DNA from: Synchiropus splendidus
Taxonomy: Eukaryota > Chordata > Actinopteri > Syngnathiformes > Callionymidae
Reading direction: 5' to 3'
NCBI RefSeq assembly: GCF_027744825.2
Contig: NC_071348.1
Location: 3,602,563-3,666,562 of the forward strand
DNA: 64,000 nucleotides
The notes under the pieces were generated by a model. That model searched no databases, was not told the origin of the DNA, and saw only the letters and a program-made list of their open reading frames with translations. Positions within the stretch are counted from its first letter, which is position 1; each line of letters begins with the position of its first letter. A program made the position numbers and the translations under genes. Positions 24,179-36,200 of this stretch are shown piece by piece.

Positions 24179-25170
24179 TGGGGGCGACAACGTCGGCAGG
24201 TCGTGTCGGGCTACGCTGCGGAGATGAGTCGCTCCAGGATCAGCAGGAGTAGCACCAAGTGAGACCTGGACACAAGCCTTTCCACACTTGCACTAACTGC
24301 ACACTGAATTACTTGTGTTGTTGAGTGAAGAAAAAGAACCAATTCAAACTTGATTTTAATCGAAAAGTGAGATGTTTTTTTAGCCTTGGCGCCGCGGTTT
24401 TCTCCTCACACCTCACGATTGACTTTTGTGAAATCCGAGCTTCAGACGCTTCAATTGTCCGACCTCTCGCAGCAGATCTGCATCACACACAGGCCAATGA
24501 GGAAACTGAAGCGAATCCATCAGAAAGCGCTCGACTGCTCCTGGAGTGATGTCAGCGCACGCGAACCTAACAACACGAACAAGGTCATTCAGTGATGCTG
24601 AGGCTAATGATGGACGGGAGGGTTGGGGTGTTTTAAACTGTGTTTTTTTTAATGGCTTTTTTTGGCCACGACAAAGTGCCTTTTCAGTCATCAATGAATT
24701 GACCCTTTGGGGTCCATTTCCATTTAGTCAGAACCAAAGACAGGCAGGTGTGTTCCCTGTGATTGTGCCAAAATTGGACTTGGATTCAGGAGTTTATCAC
24801 GCTGAAGTTTGGCGTCTCCATCCATAGTATTGACCGAAATTGTATTATCGATATCTTGCACATGAGTTAGCGACCCACTGTTAGCAGATTGTGTTCACCC
24901 CATGTGTCACTCTTAAATGAAGCTCTAAGTTATTTTACCCTTCACACTCCACCGGTGGCCTTTTATCCAGTTAGATTGTATAAGTGCTTTAAAGGAGAGG
25001 GTTGTGGGTTCAAATCTCGCTCCGGATACGCGACCAAGCTAACCTTCACTTGCAGAGTGACGTTACTTTCCTGTTCAGTTGTGGCGTGTTGATGTTTTTG
25101 TACCCTTTTTTTAAAGTGTTTTATATGAAATATCTGTGGTCATTAAAAGCTTTTATCTCTTCCCCCCGAA
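24179..25170 (+). other. st14: Probable st14 3' UTR with candidate poly(A) signal
   Basis: Non-coding after the stop. The first good + strand poly(A) hexamer is ATTAAA at 25142-25147; later ones are ATTAAA near 25438 and AATAAA at 25650-25655. A tRNA-promoter-like B box (ggttcaaatc, 25007-25016) inside suggests a SINE scrap, but no complete element was recognised. Confidence 0.4.
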
Positions 25171-25574
25171 CCGTTACTGCGTTTTGTCTGCAGGTGTCAC
25201 GTTGTGCCTGACAAATTCACCGGCTTGTTTCATCTCGCCGCAGCATTGTAATAAGCGTGTACTTCACCTCCCCGTCGCAGACAGCACCCCCCACCTGGGG
25301 AACAAGAGGTGACAAGACAAACTCATATTGTCAAATAATACCCGCCTTTGTCACGGCTCCATCCTATTACCCGCAAGGCGGGCTTCCTGGAGGTGCGTTC
25401 ACATGCAGTGGGGGGTTCAACAATCTCATCTGTCTTCATTAAAAGCAGTGCACCACTGGGAGAAAAGCAAAATCAACATAGACAGTGCTGCTAATTTATG
25501 GATTCATTATTGTGGCTGCGTGCGACGCCTCGTTTGTCGCGGCACCTCGACGATGGAGAATTCTCGACGGCGCG

Positions 25575-26791
25575 TTTATCTGAAATGGTTTTATTTAAAT
25601 ATAAATATGTGTACAAACGTACAAGCAACAATAGCTCATTTTTTTAGCAAATAAATTTCTGAATACATTATTAAAATCATGAACAAACAAATGGAAATTA
25701 GTTGTGAAGCAAAGAAAAAGCATTCAGTGATTGATCAGAACTGAAAACGTGGCTTCAAACCAAGATATATGTTTATAAAGATACTGTACAAGAGAGCAGC
25801 TCACACACTGTACATTAAGGCTTGTAGAAAATATAAAAATAAAGACAAAGCGATGATGTTTGCTTCTCCACGTTTGTTCTCTCTGGTCTGTTAGGACAAA
25901 TGGCAGTACAGGCATCCATACTGAGCACCACCAGGCATCCCCCACGTGAGATGACGAGGAGTAGAAACGCGGATGATTTTTTTCACGAGACATCGATAGC
26001 ATGCAACAGAGAGAGAAGTATGGGCTCGGCCATTTTTACACACTGTTTCAGGGTAGCTCTTGTTGTAAACATTGAGACAGTTTGATTGGGTTGTAAAACT
26101 CGATGGCGCGGTCCGAACCCGGAGCCCGTGGCACGTCTCGCCGCCCGACCCAAGCAGACACTGCATTCAAGTTTAGTTTAAGTTAAGATTGCCTTCTTTC
26201 TGATTGTTCCTGTAAAACCCACTGGAGATTTCTATCGCCATCTTTGGGTTTCGTGGCCGATCCAAGCGTCGCCCTCGCGCCGCGGCGAGGCTGCACATTC
26301 TGTTCCACGCGGGAAAGTTTCCGAACTTGGGTTTGATTCAACTCTTCACTTAGTGCAGTGCTAGTAAGACTTGTTGGTCAGTGGCGCTCGCGTGTTGTGC
26401 AGGAGAGTCTCAGTGAAAGCTCAGTCCTCGGTAGATGGTAGAGACACAAATGTGCTTAGAATTCCTTTTGCATGCCAACAAAACACCGAATGACAGACGA
26501 CAACATGTTCAAGTCCCAGTTTGTTCCTGCGTCTCTTTTCAATGTTTGACACACACACACACAGTCCCCGCCTCCATTTGTGTCCCCCAGACCGACGGCT
26601 TCGGTGTCGTCACTATCTGCTCAGCAGCTTCTCATTAGTTCCACTGCGGATCCTTGAAGTGAGAGTTGGTTATTCCATAACCTAAATTACACGTCAGAAC
26701 TGTCCTCGTAGGTCCACCCAGGTTAAGAATGTCTTTGTTAGTCCGGCCATGTGGCGGCGAATCATGGCAAGGTTCCTCTGGAAGTGTTCGA
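25575..26791 (-). other. kirrel3l: Probable kirrel3-like 3' UTR with poly(A) signal
   Basis: About 1.2 kb of non-coding sequence after the stop. The only - strand AATAAA found between the stop and st14 is at 25595-25590 (tttatt on the + strand). Transcript end near 25575 is an inference. Confidence 0.45.
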
Positions 26792-27286
26792 TCAGACGTG
26801 CGTCTGCATGCGCTGTGAAGGCCGGCCGTAGTCGGACTGCTGCGAGGACACTTGTGAGGAGGCGTACGAGAAGCGGGAGGAGCTGGACACCTTGCTGGCC
26901 TGATCGGACTGGTCGTAGGCGTCCACCTTCTCGTAGGACGCGGGCTTGACGTAGCTGGTGAACGCACGGCCGTAGGTAGCAGGCAGGTAGGCGGAGCCGC
27001 TGTTGTAGAGCGGGTCGGCCGGATAGATGCTAGCGGGCTGAGTCGCCGGCTGCTGGGCGGCTTGCTGCTGTTCATACGAGGAGGGCGTGGCCGTGGTGGT
27101 GGCGTACCGGTGGGAGAAGTCGTAGATGCGCGGCTGCGTGCCGTGCTGGCCGTACATGGGGCTCGGAGAGGGGAGCTGCGACGGCGTGTAGACCGGCCGT
27201 GCGTTGGGGACGTACTCCGAGAACCCGCTGCTGCGGATGTGCCGGTCGTCGTGGCCACGCACGTTGTAGTAGCCGTTCGTCGGATC
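26792..27286 (-). CDS. kirrel3l: kirrel3-like exon 15: C-terminal tail with PDZ ligand
   Basis: Begins after ccacttcag with [20 protein letters not shown], a family-conserved start. The tail is rich in Tyr, Ser, Pro and Gln (including [14 protein letters not shown]) and ends [13 protein letters not shown]. The last three residues THV form a class I PDZ ligand that binds ZO-1 and PICK1-type scaffolds in this family. Several tyrosines lie in settings that could be Src/Fyn targets. Confidence 0.97.
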   Translation of the reverse strand, partial: DPTNGYYNVRGHDDRHIRSSGFSEYVPNARPVYTPSQLPSPSPMYGQHGTQPRIYDFSHRYATTTATPSSYEQQQAAQQPATQPASIYPADPLYNSGSAYLPATYGRAFTSYVKPASYEKVDAYDQSDQASKVSSSSRFSYASSQVSSQQSDYGRPSQRMQTHV

Positions 27287-30200
27287 CTGAAGTGGACGAG
27301 AGAGGAAACGTCTCAATCACACAAGGCCAAGATATTTATGAGGCTTCTCGGAGGTTGGCTTGAGCTTGACACAGGTGTTCTATTGTGGGAATCTCTGTGG
27401 GCGAGGGCTTTGTTTTTACCTTGATGTCCGATCGCTCGTCCTCCTCCTCCTCCAGAAGGTCACTGTGTTCTGTTCGGGAAGTCCCCGGAGACTCGCTGCT
27501 ATTCGGAGCCTGAAGGGAAGGCAAAACATTTTCTTTTTTAGGAACGACATCTGCCTCTCTGATTTAAGGCGATGGATTATCAAAGCATCGAAATGATGTC
27601 TAATGTCTGAGTCCATGGTGGGCAGTGAGGTGGAAGCCATCGACCGGTGCCGACACTTACCATGGGCTCTTTCACGTCTTCCTCATCATCGTTCCCGCGC
27701 GAGGCGTTGTGGTCGCTGTGGACGATCTGAACTCTGATGTCGCTCTTGGACAGGCGGGTGCATCGTTTACCTGCGGGAGGGAACACGCGGTTCAACACCG
27801 GCGACTTGACACGCGACGGTTGCGGGGCTGAAACTCTTGGCAGACGTCCAGGTCGCCCATACTGACCGTTGAGCTCACCTTTGCCTGTGTGCCTGCAGCA
27901 GAAGGAGACCAGCGCGATGACGCAGATGAGCAGGACACAGCCGCCACCCACGGCCCCGCCCACGATGATCAGGACAGGCATGGCTTCTGGAACGGAACAA
28001 ATCCACAAGTTCAACCATTTAAGAAACGCCCGAACGTTTTTCTTGCTAATATCAACGCACATATAAATCGATGGGCTCATTCCTAGCATGCGCTCGCGTC
28101 GGCGATCCGCCGTCCCACCGCTGGGCTATTGTCTGTAATCTCGCGGAAGGAAGGGTAACAAGGCCTGACACGCAATGAAGCAAGAGACAGTAATCTAATT
28201 AGAGATTCCAAGAGATTCCACCGCCGTTTCCCCGGAGACGCCGCCGCTACGTTGATGTAAATTAACGGATCTTATTTTTGGCGTCTGCTTCAGCTGCGGC
28301 TCACGCCGGTGTGGAACTGAACATGAAAGAGCCATGGAGATGAGGGATGTGAGCGGAACCTGGAACATGTGCGACTTGACTTCTGTCCCGGATCAATAGC
28401 TGTTGTGGAGCAGAAGGATTCATTAGAAGGTTCCACCAGCAGATTAAAGGATATCGATCAGGGAGGTCTGATCAAGATCGGTGCCTCCGGTTCTGGACGT
28501 TTCTGCCCCAAAATGGACCTGAACTTGACGTTACACTGAAGTTTCTTGTGGTTCTCGTGAATACATACGGAATGAAAGGAATTTGGAAATAAATGAGAAG
28601 TAAGAAAGGTGGAGACACTCTTCACTTCCTTTCTCACTACAGAGCCTCATGAAAAGTCTTATAAGGTATGTATTGTGTATATGAATCAATAGAATAAGTT
28701 AGGATGCAGAGATAAAGAAGGTGGGGGCTCAACTGGCCATGGAGAGAGTGTGAGAAAGAGGTGAAGAAGTGGGTGCAGGCAGGATGGAATGATTGGAGAA
28801 AAGTGTCAGGTGTGATGTGTGACAAAAGGGTGTCGACAAGGATGAAAGGGAAAGGGTCCAAAAGGGTGGTGGGGCCAGCAATGTTGGATGGTTTATGGTT
28901 TCAGAGATTTTTTCATTTTTCAATGGGGGTGGGATTTGACTGAGTGAGAGCTTCGAACTCTTCAACTGACGTTTATGAAGTGGACTCAACACGTTTCACG
29001 TCTCCAAAATGTAACGCGACTGAAACTGCCCCCAGCAAACGATGGCTGCCTCAGTGTCTGACGGTAATGTAGCATGAAGAAAAGTCAGTCCCAGGCAAAT
29101 CTCTGGTTCCTTCCGAACATGACGAGGAGAGACGGAAAGATGGAGGCAAAGTTCTGGGCCTCGTTCACACGAAAACAAGTCTTGACTGAGTGGTGAGTCG
29201 TTTCTGGAAAAATGTGTCCACAAAAAGTACACATCCAGGCCTGCGTGTGGCGCGAGTTTCAGGGACCTGGGTTTCGACGTTTGGTAAAACCGGGTCAAAA
29301 GTTACTCCGAAATCCTTGTGTGGAGAGGCCCCCGACACGTGTGTACAATTCTGATTCTGATTCACTGTCATTCGTGACTTCCATATTGTACCTTGCTCCT
29401 TCAGCGTGACCAGGACGGTGCCAGACCCAAAGCGGTTCCAGGCGGTGCAGTTGTAGCGCAGCTGGAAGTCCTGGGCCTGTGTCTCGGACATAACCAAGGA
29501 GGACACCACCCCGTGGTTGCTGGTCACGGTCTGCACGGAGTAGCGACCAGACGTCCCGGAGGAAAGGGTCAGGTCTCCGAACGACCAAACCTTTGGGTCG
29601 AGAGAAGGAAAGACAGAAGGTCAACATTTGGAGACGGCGGTCGTCTGCTTCACCTCGGCTCTTGCGGTCGCAGCCATTTCCTCCTCCTGTACAAGAGCTG
29701 GCGGCTCATGTTGAAGCTACCTCCCACGCACGCCCTGCAGGTGAGGCCTGAGGAGGTTTGGGGAGTGCACAGAGAAATCCGGCTGTGCTCCGGCGCAGGG
29801 CCAGCGGGGCACCTGTCTCTCACTCCTCCTCACACCCTCATTATCCTCCCTGCGCTCGGCGGTTCAGCCGGGTCAGTCGAGCGATGCCTCTTGGGCCGCT
29901 AATTGAATGCAGCTTGGCTGGAAGCGGCAGGAAGTCCGTCTCCCACCGCTCCTCTCCTTCCTTCTGCTGTAATTATTTGTTAGCATTAGCGATGTCCCGC
30001 TCCTGGGGTGTGAAGGGGAGGTCAGGGTTAAAGCTGAACTCTGTGTGAGTGCAGCGCCACCAGTGGCCGTCTGAATGTGGACACGCACTTCAGCCCTCCT
30101 TTGTTGCTTCCACTGAGGCTAACACCACCGTCACCTCCGCCTGGCTGGCTGATAGCTAAACAGCTCAACTACTTCCAAACAGATTTTCAACAATTCGCCG

Positions 30201-33200
30201 TGGCTTCACATCACTGGTGTAAGAACCAAACATGTCCGTGTGTGTCCGGGCGATGATGTCACAATCTCATTTTTTAAAACTTTTTCATGAGTGAATGGCG
30301 CTTTGTACCACAGCTAAAGACAATATTTGTCAAGCATATGTCTGTTCTACTTCCTGGTCTTATGACCCTAGCGTCGTGATTGGCTGACGTGTTCCACGTC
30401 CGACCAGGAAGTGGCCCTGGACTCCTTCCGTCAAGCTGAAAAGCTTGTTCAATGACAGTGTATCGTCCGTTCTCACCTCACCACAACGCAATGGGGAAGT
30501 CAACTTTTGCAACCTATGCTGACTCCGCCTCCACCTTTTGATCTGTAGTAATCCAGGGTTACACTGTGGCTCTGCTACGGTTTTCAACCATCACCGGAGG
30601 AAAGTGCCATCAAGACCATCTCCTGGACACGTTTGGTACCTACAGCGTCATCTCCTTTATTGACCTGCTCTGTGTGGAACGAATGAGCTGCTGGAGGTGT
30701 GCGCTCTCCCTGTGCTTATTGTTCCGTCACATGTGAAAGAGAGGGGCGTGCACTCACTATCTTGTCCGGGGGAGGGCTGCTGGCCACCCGGCACTCCAGC
30801 TTGCCCTTGGAGTGCTTGACGGCGTGCTGCGTGGCTTCTGCTGAGATGATGGGTGGACCTGCGCCAGAGAAGACAACGTTATTCCGGCTGTTATTACCGG
30901 GGTCCCAGTGAAGCGCGAGAGGCGGCGCTCACCGTTGACGGTCAGAGTCACGTCCCGCTCCGCCACTCCTATCCTGGGCACGATGGCCTTGCAGGTGTAG
31001 GTCCCCGCGTCCTCCTGGGTGACCGCCTTCAGCTGCAAGGTGTTGCCATTGCTGAGGACCTGCAGAGGGACAAGTGTGTTGAGACTCCAGAGCCAGACCA
31101 CGTGACCGCGCTCAGGCAGGGCTGCAGCTTCAGCCGGTGGCCGTGCCGCCGGAGAGACGGCTGTAATGAAACAGTCGGGAGCGTGGCGTGAGAGGAGCCT
31201 GGGCCTCAGGAGCGGCTCCACTCACTCACTCACTCACTCACTCCCTCCGCAGCTCATTGATCCTGTCATTCTATCAAGCTGTGATTAATCCATTTAGCCC
31301 GACTCCAGCCTCCGCTTGTTCTCTTCAATTCTTGATTTCAACGCACTTACGGAGCAACCCAATTAGTGCGTGACTCGAGGCTGTGTGAGTGACAGCGGCT
31401 GCGAGGGAAGGTGTGTAGCTGGCGGCGTCAGGTGGTACTGTTCCTTTAAGACTGTTGTGACATTGTTGCACTTGTGAATTCCCACACCGGCGCGGTCCTT
31501 GAATGCATCGTGAACGTGCCAGAGACAGAAGTGTGTGCGTCTGAAAGCAGCCAGTTGCGCAGCTTGTCACGCGTCTACACGTCTGCTAGTAAATCTGTTT
31601 GTGCATCAGTTCAGTCACGACATGTCTGTCGCTTTTGTTTGGGGAATTAATATCGTAAAAAGGAGTTTCGATAGTCAGTAGCATTCACGCTAGCGCACGA
31701 TCTAGTCAGGCACTGGTGTTTATGTTTTCCTTTGTTTCATTTGTCCCTCACACTACAATTTTGAGCCTTTTTAAGGTTGTTTCTGATCAGATTTGACTCC
31801 TTAAATTTGAATAATCTTGTCTTCCTGTGCAGAAACCTCTCACACACACCAGAATATTCACTCGTAAAATCCATAAAAAGAGTGAACTTCAACCCTCCTT
31901 CAACTCCTCTCTTCATTCTCCACCTCCCTGCTCATGCGTCCATATCTCTGCTGTGCTCCTCACCAGGATGGGCTTCTGCTGCTCCATCCAAAAGCACTGC
32001 ATTATAGATGGGTGTCCAGGCGGAGCCACACCTTCGCCGGTGATTGATCGATCGCCTAAGTGCTGTGACAGAACGTCATGTGCTGTGATGATGCTGTATG
32101 AATCTGTCAGTGGACAGACAGTTTTCTGCCAGAGGCCGCGGCAGCCCTCGGGGAAGGCGGTGAGAGCAGGTGTCGAGGAATCAGTCGGAGAATGTGTGAG
32201 GCAAATGTGTGATGGATTCATGCCTCAAGGCTGCGAACAAGTGTTTTTCCCTGCGGTACTGTGTCGAGTGTAGCTACTGAGGCTCCATCACTAAAAGATA
32301 CGGTTTGTTTCCTCACCACACTCGAGCCCTGTTTGGTCCACGCCAGCGTGAGTGGCGGGTTTCCAGTCCAGGCGCAGGTGAAGGCAGCGTCCATCCCCAT
32401 GTCCACCGTCATTGGCTTGGGCTCCGACAGCAACCGAGGGCCGACTGCGGAGCAGAGAGACACGAGCTACGTTCAAATGAATGGAGTAATAACTGTTTCA
32501 TTACATGTTTTTTTTTTTGGTGTTATCGCTATCTTCATTGCACATGGTGATTCAAGACATGACCCTTTTGGGTACAAATCTGATGAACATTTCGACCTAT
32601 ATTGTCCTAGTTTTTTGATAAAAATAAATGAAAATCTATGCGATATATATATATATATATATATAATTTTTTTTCTATTATGAGTCATCCTTCTATCAAA
32701 TATTATACAGCCTTAAAAACCCGGCCACACTGGCTGCTTCACCAGTTCTACGAATATTCAACATATGGGGACTTACATTGCACATCCACCAGAGTGCTGA
32801 CGTTGGTGCTCCCCACTGAGTTGGACACCTCGCAGGAGACCGGGTCGGTGAAGTAGGAGTGGTCCACCGTCACCTCCAAACTGTCGCCGTTGGCCTCAGA
32901 GATGGGGACGCCTCCTTTCGCCCACCTGGGTGAGACAAGTAAATGCGTCACGGTCACATTTGCAGGAGGCTTTTCGGGCCATTGGAGAATCCACGACGAT
33001 CCAAAACTAGGGGAACATTTCTGAGGGCTTTACCTGTACCCGGTGATTTCTGGGTTCGCTGAAGCCGCGCAGATGAAGAGAACTTTAGCGCCCTCTGTCA
33101 CCGTCTGGGGCTGGACGGACAGAGTCACAGACGGAGGGTCTACAGAGGAGAGTGGAGTGGTGAGAGTGCTGCTGGCGTTTCGGGTCAGGAGCTGGTGTTT

Positions 33201-36200
33201 TCCACTCACGCTGCACGTTGATGGTGACGGACGTCTGTCTTCCAGCAGGGGCGGCTGGATTGAGAACCCTGCAGGTGTAGGTGCGACCCGAGTCGCTGTC
33301 CTCCGGGATGATGGGAAGCATACTGACAGCTGTCTCCCTCTTGCCGTCCTCCATCAGGGTCTGCAAGTTCGGGCGAGAATTCAGGGTGAACTTCAAAGAG
33401 AATGTAATATTTATTTGCCTTTTAAATATCGCCTTTGATTCCCGCTGAGGCTATTTACGGCGAATGAAGGCTTTCGTGACGTAATCTGGCAGTGCCGTCC
33501 GAATGAGCTCGCAGGGTGTCCGTCAACATATTCACTACGCAAGCTGATGAAAAGATACATGAATAGAAATCTGAATGAATGCAGGGAATGTTAATGCAGT
33601 CCAGGCGCTCTTAACCCAGTTGCACTAAAGAAGCACGGCATTACATGGAGAGTTCTCTTCTTCATCATGTGACTTATTTTTATGAAACTTGAAAGGACCA
33701 AACGTAGCCCTCCATTATTTTTGCATTTTTTATGGCACTTAATATAAACATTACAAGCATTTTACTTTCATGTCCTTACGACTCATGAATAAGAAGCAGT
33801 TCTCCTGTCTGTCCTGGTTTGTATATGCTTTTATTTTGTCAGTGTATTTCCTGTTTTGTCCCTTCATTGTTTCCCTTCATAGATAACAACACCCAGCTGG
33901 AGCCAATCTCCTGATCCTTCCACCTGTGACCCTTTATTTGCTCCCTGGTTCCAGCCTGCAGCATCAGGTTGTTCAAGCTCCCAGGCAGGTACAGTCAATC
34001 CCTTTTCATATATTGCTAGCAAATATATATCTTTACTGATTTCATTCTCCTTTTATTAAAAGAAAATCCAGTCATATTTTTTATGGTTTTTACTTTATTA
34101 TTTTAAATCTCATTTCAGTTTATTCTCATGCACTGCAGTTATGAAGCAGCTCCATTACTATGTTGCTGTTTCTGTTCAAGACGTAACTTGTACCTTTGAG
34201 AACTGCTGTTTTCCTGTGTAATACCCACATCAGTTCGGGCCCCTCAAAATGAGACAGAAACAAGCGACTCCTTCAACCAGATCTTGACTGGTCGAGTACA
34301 AATCTATCATGTTCTCATAGTGACATCACGGTCATAACGCCACCGACCAATAATGGACCAACCAACTGGAATACAACAGAAGCCCAGCCACAGTTATTGC
34401 AGGAAAATCGCTGCCGTTGGTTCCATCGCCGAGTGTTTAATGATGTTTTCAGCGGCGCTATCGAGCTGCTTCCATATTCTGGAGGCTTCGCTGTCAGCGC
34501 TCCTTGTTTGTCATCATCTTTTAAACCGTATTTGCTGCCTGAAGAAATCAATATATAAGTGAGGGAAGGTGTAGCTGCTGAGGATGAGCTCTTCTTTTGG
34601 AAGCACTCGCAAAGTCAACTGCGTTTTTTTTTATGCTCCGTCAAACGACATCACTTCCTGTCACGACATCCAGTCTGCTTCTGGGCCCGGGCTCCTTCCC
34701 TGGTGCGCCTCCCGGCTGCCTCGCGCCTCCTTAACTGAGGAGTTTAGCGGCGTTTAGCGTGGTCAGGGAGCATGAAAGATGGGACACTTTCCCAGCCGCG
34801 GTTGGCTCACGCTCCGACGCATCCTTATTGTGTTTCTGCATTGTTGTGGGTGATTTCTTCCCCGCACAAACTCCACTGTATGAAACGCTCATGCCTGTCT
34901 GAGCTTTGGCATGCTCCAGTTATGCTGTGGTGTCGCTGCATTAGAGAGGGAGGAGGTGTGTGTGGGTCAGGCTTGAGTGAGGATGGCGAGGGAGGGGGGG
35001 GGGTGACAATTCTGAGGAGAGAAAAGGCGCTGATAGATGGAAGGACTCGAGGGGGAAGACGCATAGAGAGGATTTTAGAAGAAATATTGCTCCGTTTTTC
35101 TTTTAAAATCTGTTTACAATTCTTTGTTTTCTGACGTGAAATTCTCCTCTCTGGTCAATAATCCTTCTCCACCCTCAACTTTTCCATCTGCTCATCGCCA
35201 CTCAAACCGAGCTGGGCTTTTCCCGTGCAGCGTGGGTGTTGAAAGATTGACAGAGCCTCACGGTACCTTGGAGTAAATGGCCGTGTCCATCACTTCGCCG
35301 TCTCGGTACCATGTGATCTCGGCGGCAGGCTTGGCTCCCGAGGCTCTGCAGGTGAGGTTGTGTGGTGCATGCGCCTTCAGACGGACCACAGGGCCGCCCT
35401 CCACCACGGGGTCGGACGGAGGAACTGTGAAGCAGAAGAAATGCAGCGCTCAAACCCAACAAACTTCATCACAGCTGCAGCTGCAGCATGTTCTTCTACC
35501 CACTTGTCTCTTTACCAGGAGCAGAACTGATAGAAAACCCAGTCCTTTCAAGAGACTCACATTAATATTATTCCATTTGCTCTTGAGTGTTCCAGCAGAA
35601 TTGCTTATTTGTTCATTTATTTGCATGGCTTCGCACGCGACAGTGGCAAGTCGAGCGTGCCACCCCTGATGAAGGCGTCCATCTCCCCGACCAATAAGAG
35701 CAGGCGTAAACATGGGCCCCGCGCTGGCCCCGCTCGCTCCCTCCGCCAGCCAATTTCACTGTGTGTATGTGAATTGTCAGAGGTCCTTCCGTCGCCGCCG
35801 CTCGGACACTAATGGAATCCGAGTGCTAGGTGATTTTAATTTCCATGCCGATTCCCCCGGCTGCACTCGTGCTGTTGACTTCCCTGACTGCGGCGGATTG
35901 CTTTGGCGCCCACAAACACGAAGCCACCCTCATTGTTGATCCGACTACATCCTCTCTTGTTTTCAGAGCCTCAGAATCTGTGGAATCAAAGGTAGTTCCC
36001 AGCCCCCGGATGTGTGATGGGGAGCGGGTGACAGCAGTAACTACAGGAGTGATGTTCTCTCGCGTGCCACCAGATGCCAGCAGCGCCTCTCTGATTCCAA
36101 TTCCCAGCAGACCTGCTGTCCTCTCCCTCCACCTCTGAACGCTTGTGTGAAGAAGTAGATCACTCACATCACGTTAATGTAAGAGCTGCCTCGCGGTTGA

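Noticed and set aside
26635..27258. 207-codon Ser/Pro/Thr/Arg-rich frame on the - strand
   Set aside because: It overlaps kirrel3-like exon 15 in another frame; the exon 15 frame matches the family and ends in THV.
32926..33033. Another 108-nt kirrel intron as a possible retained coding segment
   Set aside because: Read in phase from exon 6 it hits a taa stop immediately (agg taa).
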